NCBI GenBank assembly: GCA_023442905.1
Contig: JAEZWY010000058.1
Coordinates: forward strand, 1-6,481
DNA length: 6,481 nucleotides
Source: Bacillota bacterium
GTDB taxonomy: Bacteria; Bacillota; Bacilli; Lactobacillales; Aerococcaceae
Direction: 5' to 3'
Of the stretch, positions 6,445 through 6,481 are shown piece after piece (position 1 is the stretch's first letter; the number at the start of each line of letters is the position of its first letter). Both the position numbers and the translations under genes were made by a program. The notes under the pieces were generated by a model. That model was not told the DNA's origin. It saw only the letters and a program-made list of their open reading frames with translations, and made no database searches.

Positions 6445-6450
6445 CCTCCT
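6445..6450 (-). promoter_or_regulatory. Ribosome binding site deciding the dapA start
   Basis: AGGAGG on the minus strand, 6 bases before the ATG at 6438-6436. It is the strongest Shine-Dalgarno in the window and excludes the upstream GTG as the main start. Confidence 0.9.
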
Positions 6451-6481
6451 ATATTTGTTCACATTGTGTAAAAGACTGAAT

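Noticed and set aside
6439..6462. GTG start giving dapA 8 extra residues
   Set aside because: The extension would translate through the perfect AGGAGG, and DapA family members begin at the MTIF-type position.

Overview
This is a compact, AT-rich chromosomal stretch from a low-GC Gram-positive bacterium (Bacillota). Strong AGGAGG-type ribosome binding sites, TATAAT-type promoter cores, a PurB that matches the Bacillus subtilis enzyme residue for residue at the active site, and AraC-family regulators of the Lactobacillales/Bacilli kind all point that way. A member of the Lactobacillales is my best guess. The genus cannot be fixed from this sequence alone.

Layout, left to right. Bases 1-564 (+) hold the 3' part of an unrecognised gene with a very acidic tail. 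A strong bidirectional hairpin terminator (571-633) separates it from a convergent cupin-type AraC regulator (646-1578, -), which starts at a TTG codon. About 400 bases (1579-1978) without a convincing gene follow. They hold a weak promoter and a cre-like site for the regulator, an extended -10 promoter reading right, short repeats and a 35-44 codon ORF of doubtful status. A TPR-repeat protein (1979-3064, +) with a natural His-rich C-terminus comes next and ends in its own terminator. purB (adenylosuccinate lyase, 3209-4510, +) has its own extended -10 promoter. It converges on a second, atypical AraC-family regulator (4550-5419, -) whose stop codon lies in the loop of the shared terminator hairpin. 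A further hairpin (5481-5513) separates that regulator from dapA (4-hydroxy-tetrahydrodipicolinate synthase, 5548-6438, -), which begins 43 bases before the right edge.

How the genes work together. purB serves purine synthesis and AMP formation. dapA makes the first committed step to diaminopimelate/lysine for the cell wall and protein. These are housekeeping genes, and the two AraC regulators probably control carbon or nutrient functions whose targets are mostly outside the window. The only same-strand neighbours without an intervening gene are TPR-purB and dapA-AraC2, and each pair is split by a hairpin, so most genes here look monocistronic. I see no mobile element, CRISPR array, tRNA or rRNA, and no clear sign of a new multi-gene system. 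The points most worth a second look are the His-rich tail of the TPR protein, the unknown acidic-tailed gene at the left edge, the long leader before the TPR gene, and the terminator that overlaps coding sequence.
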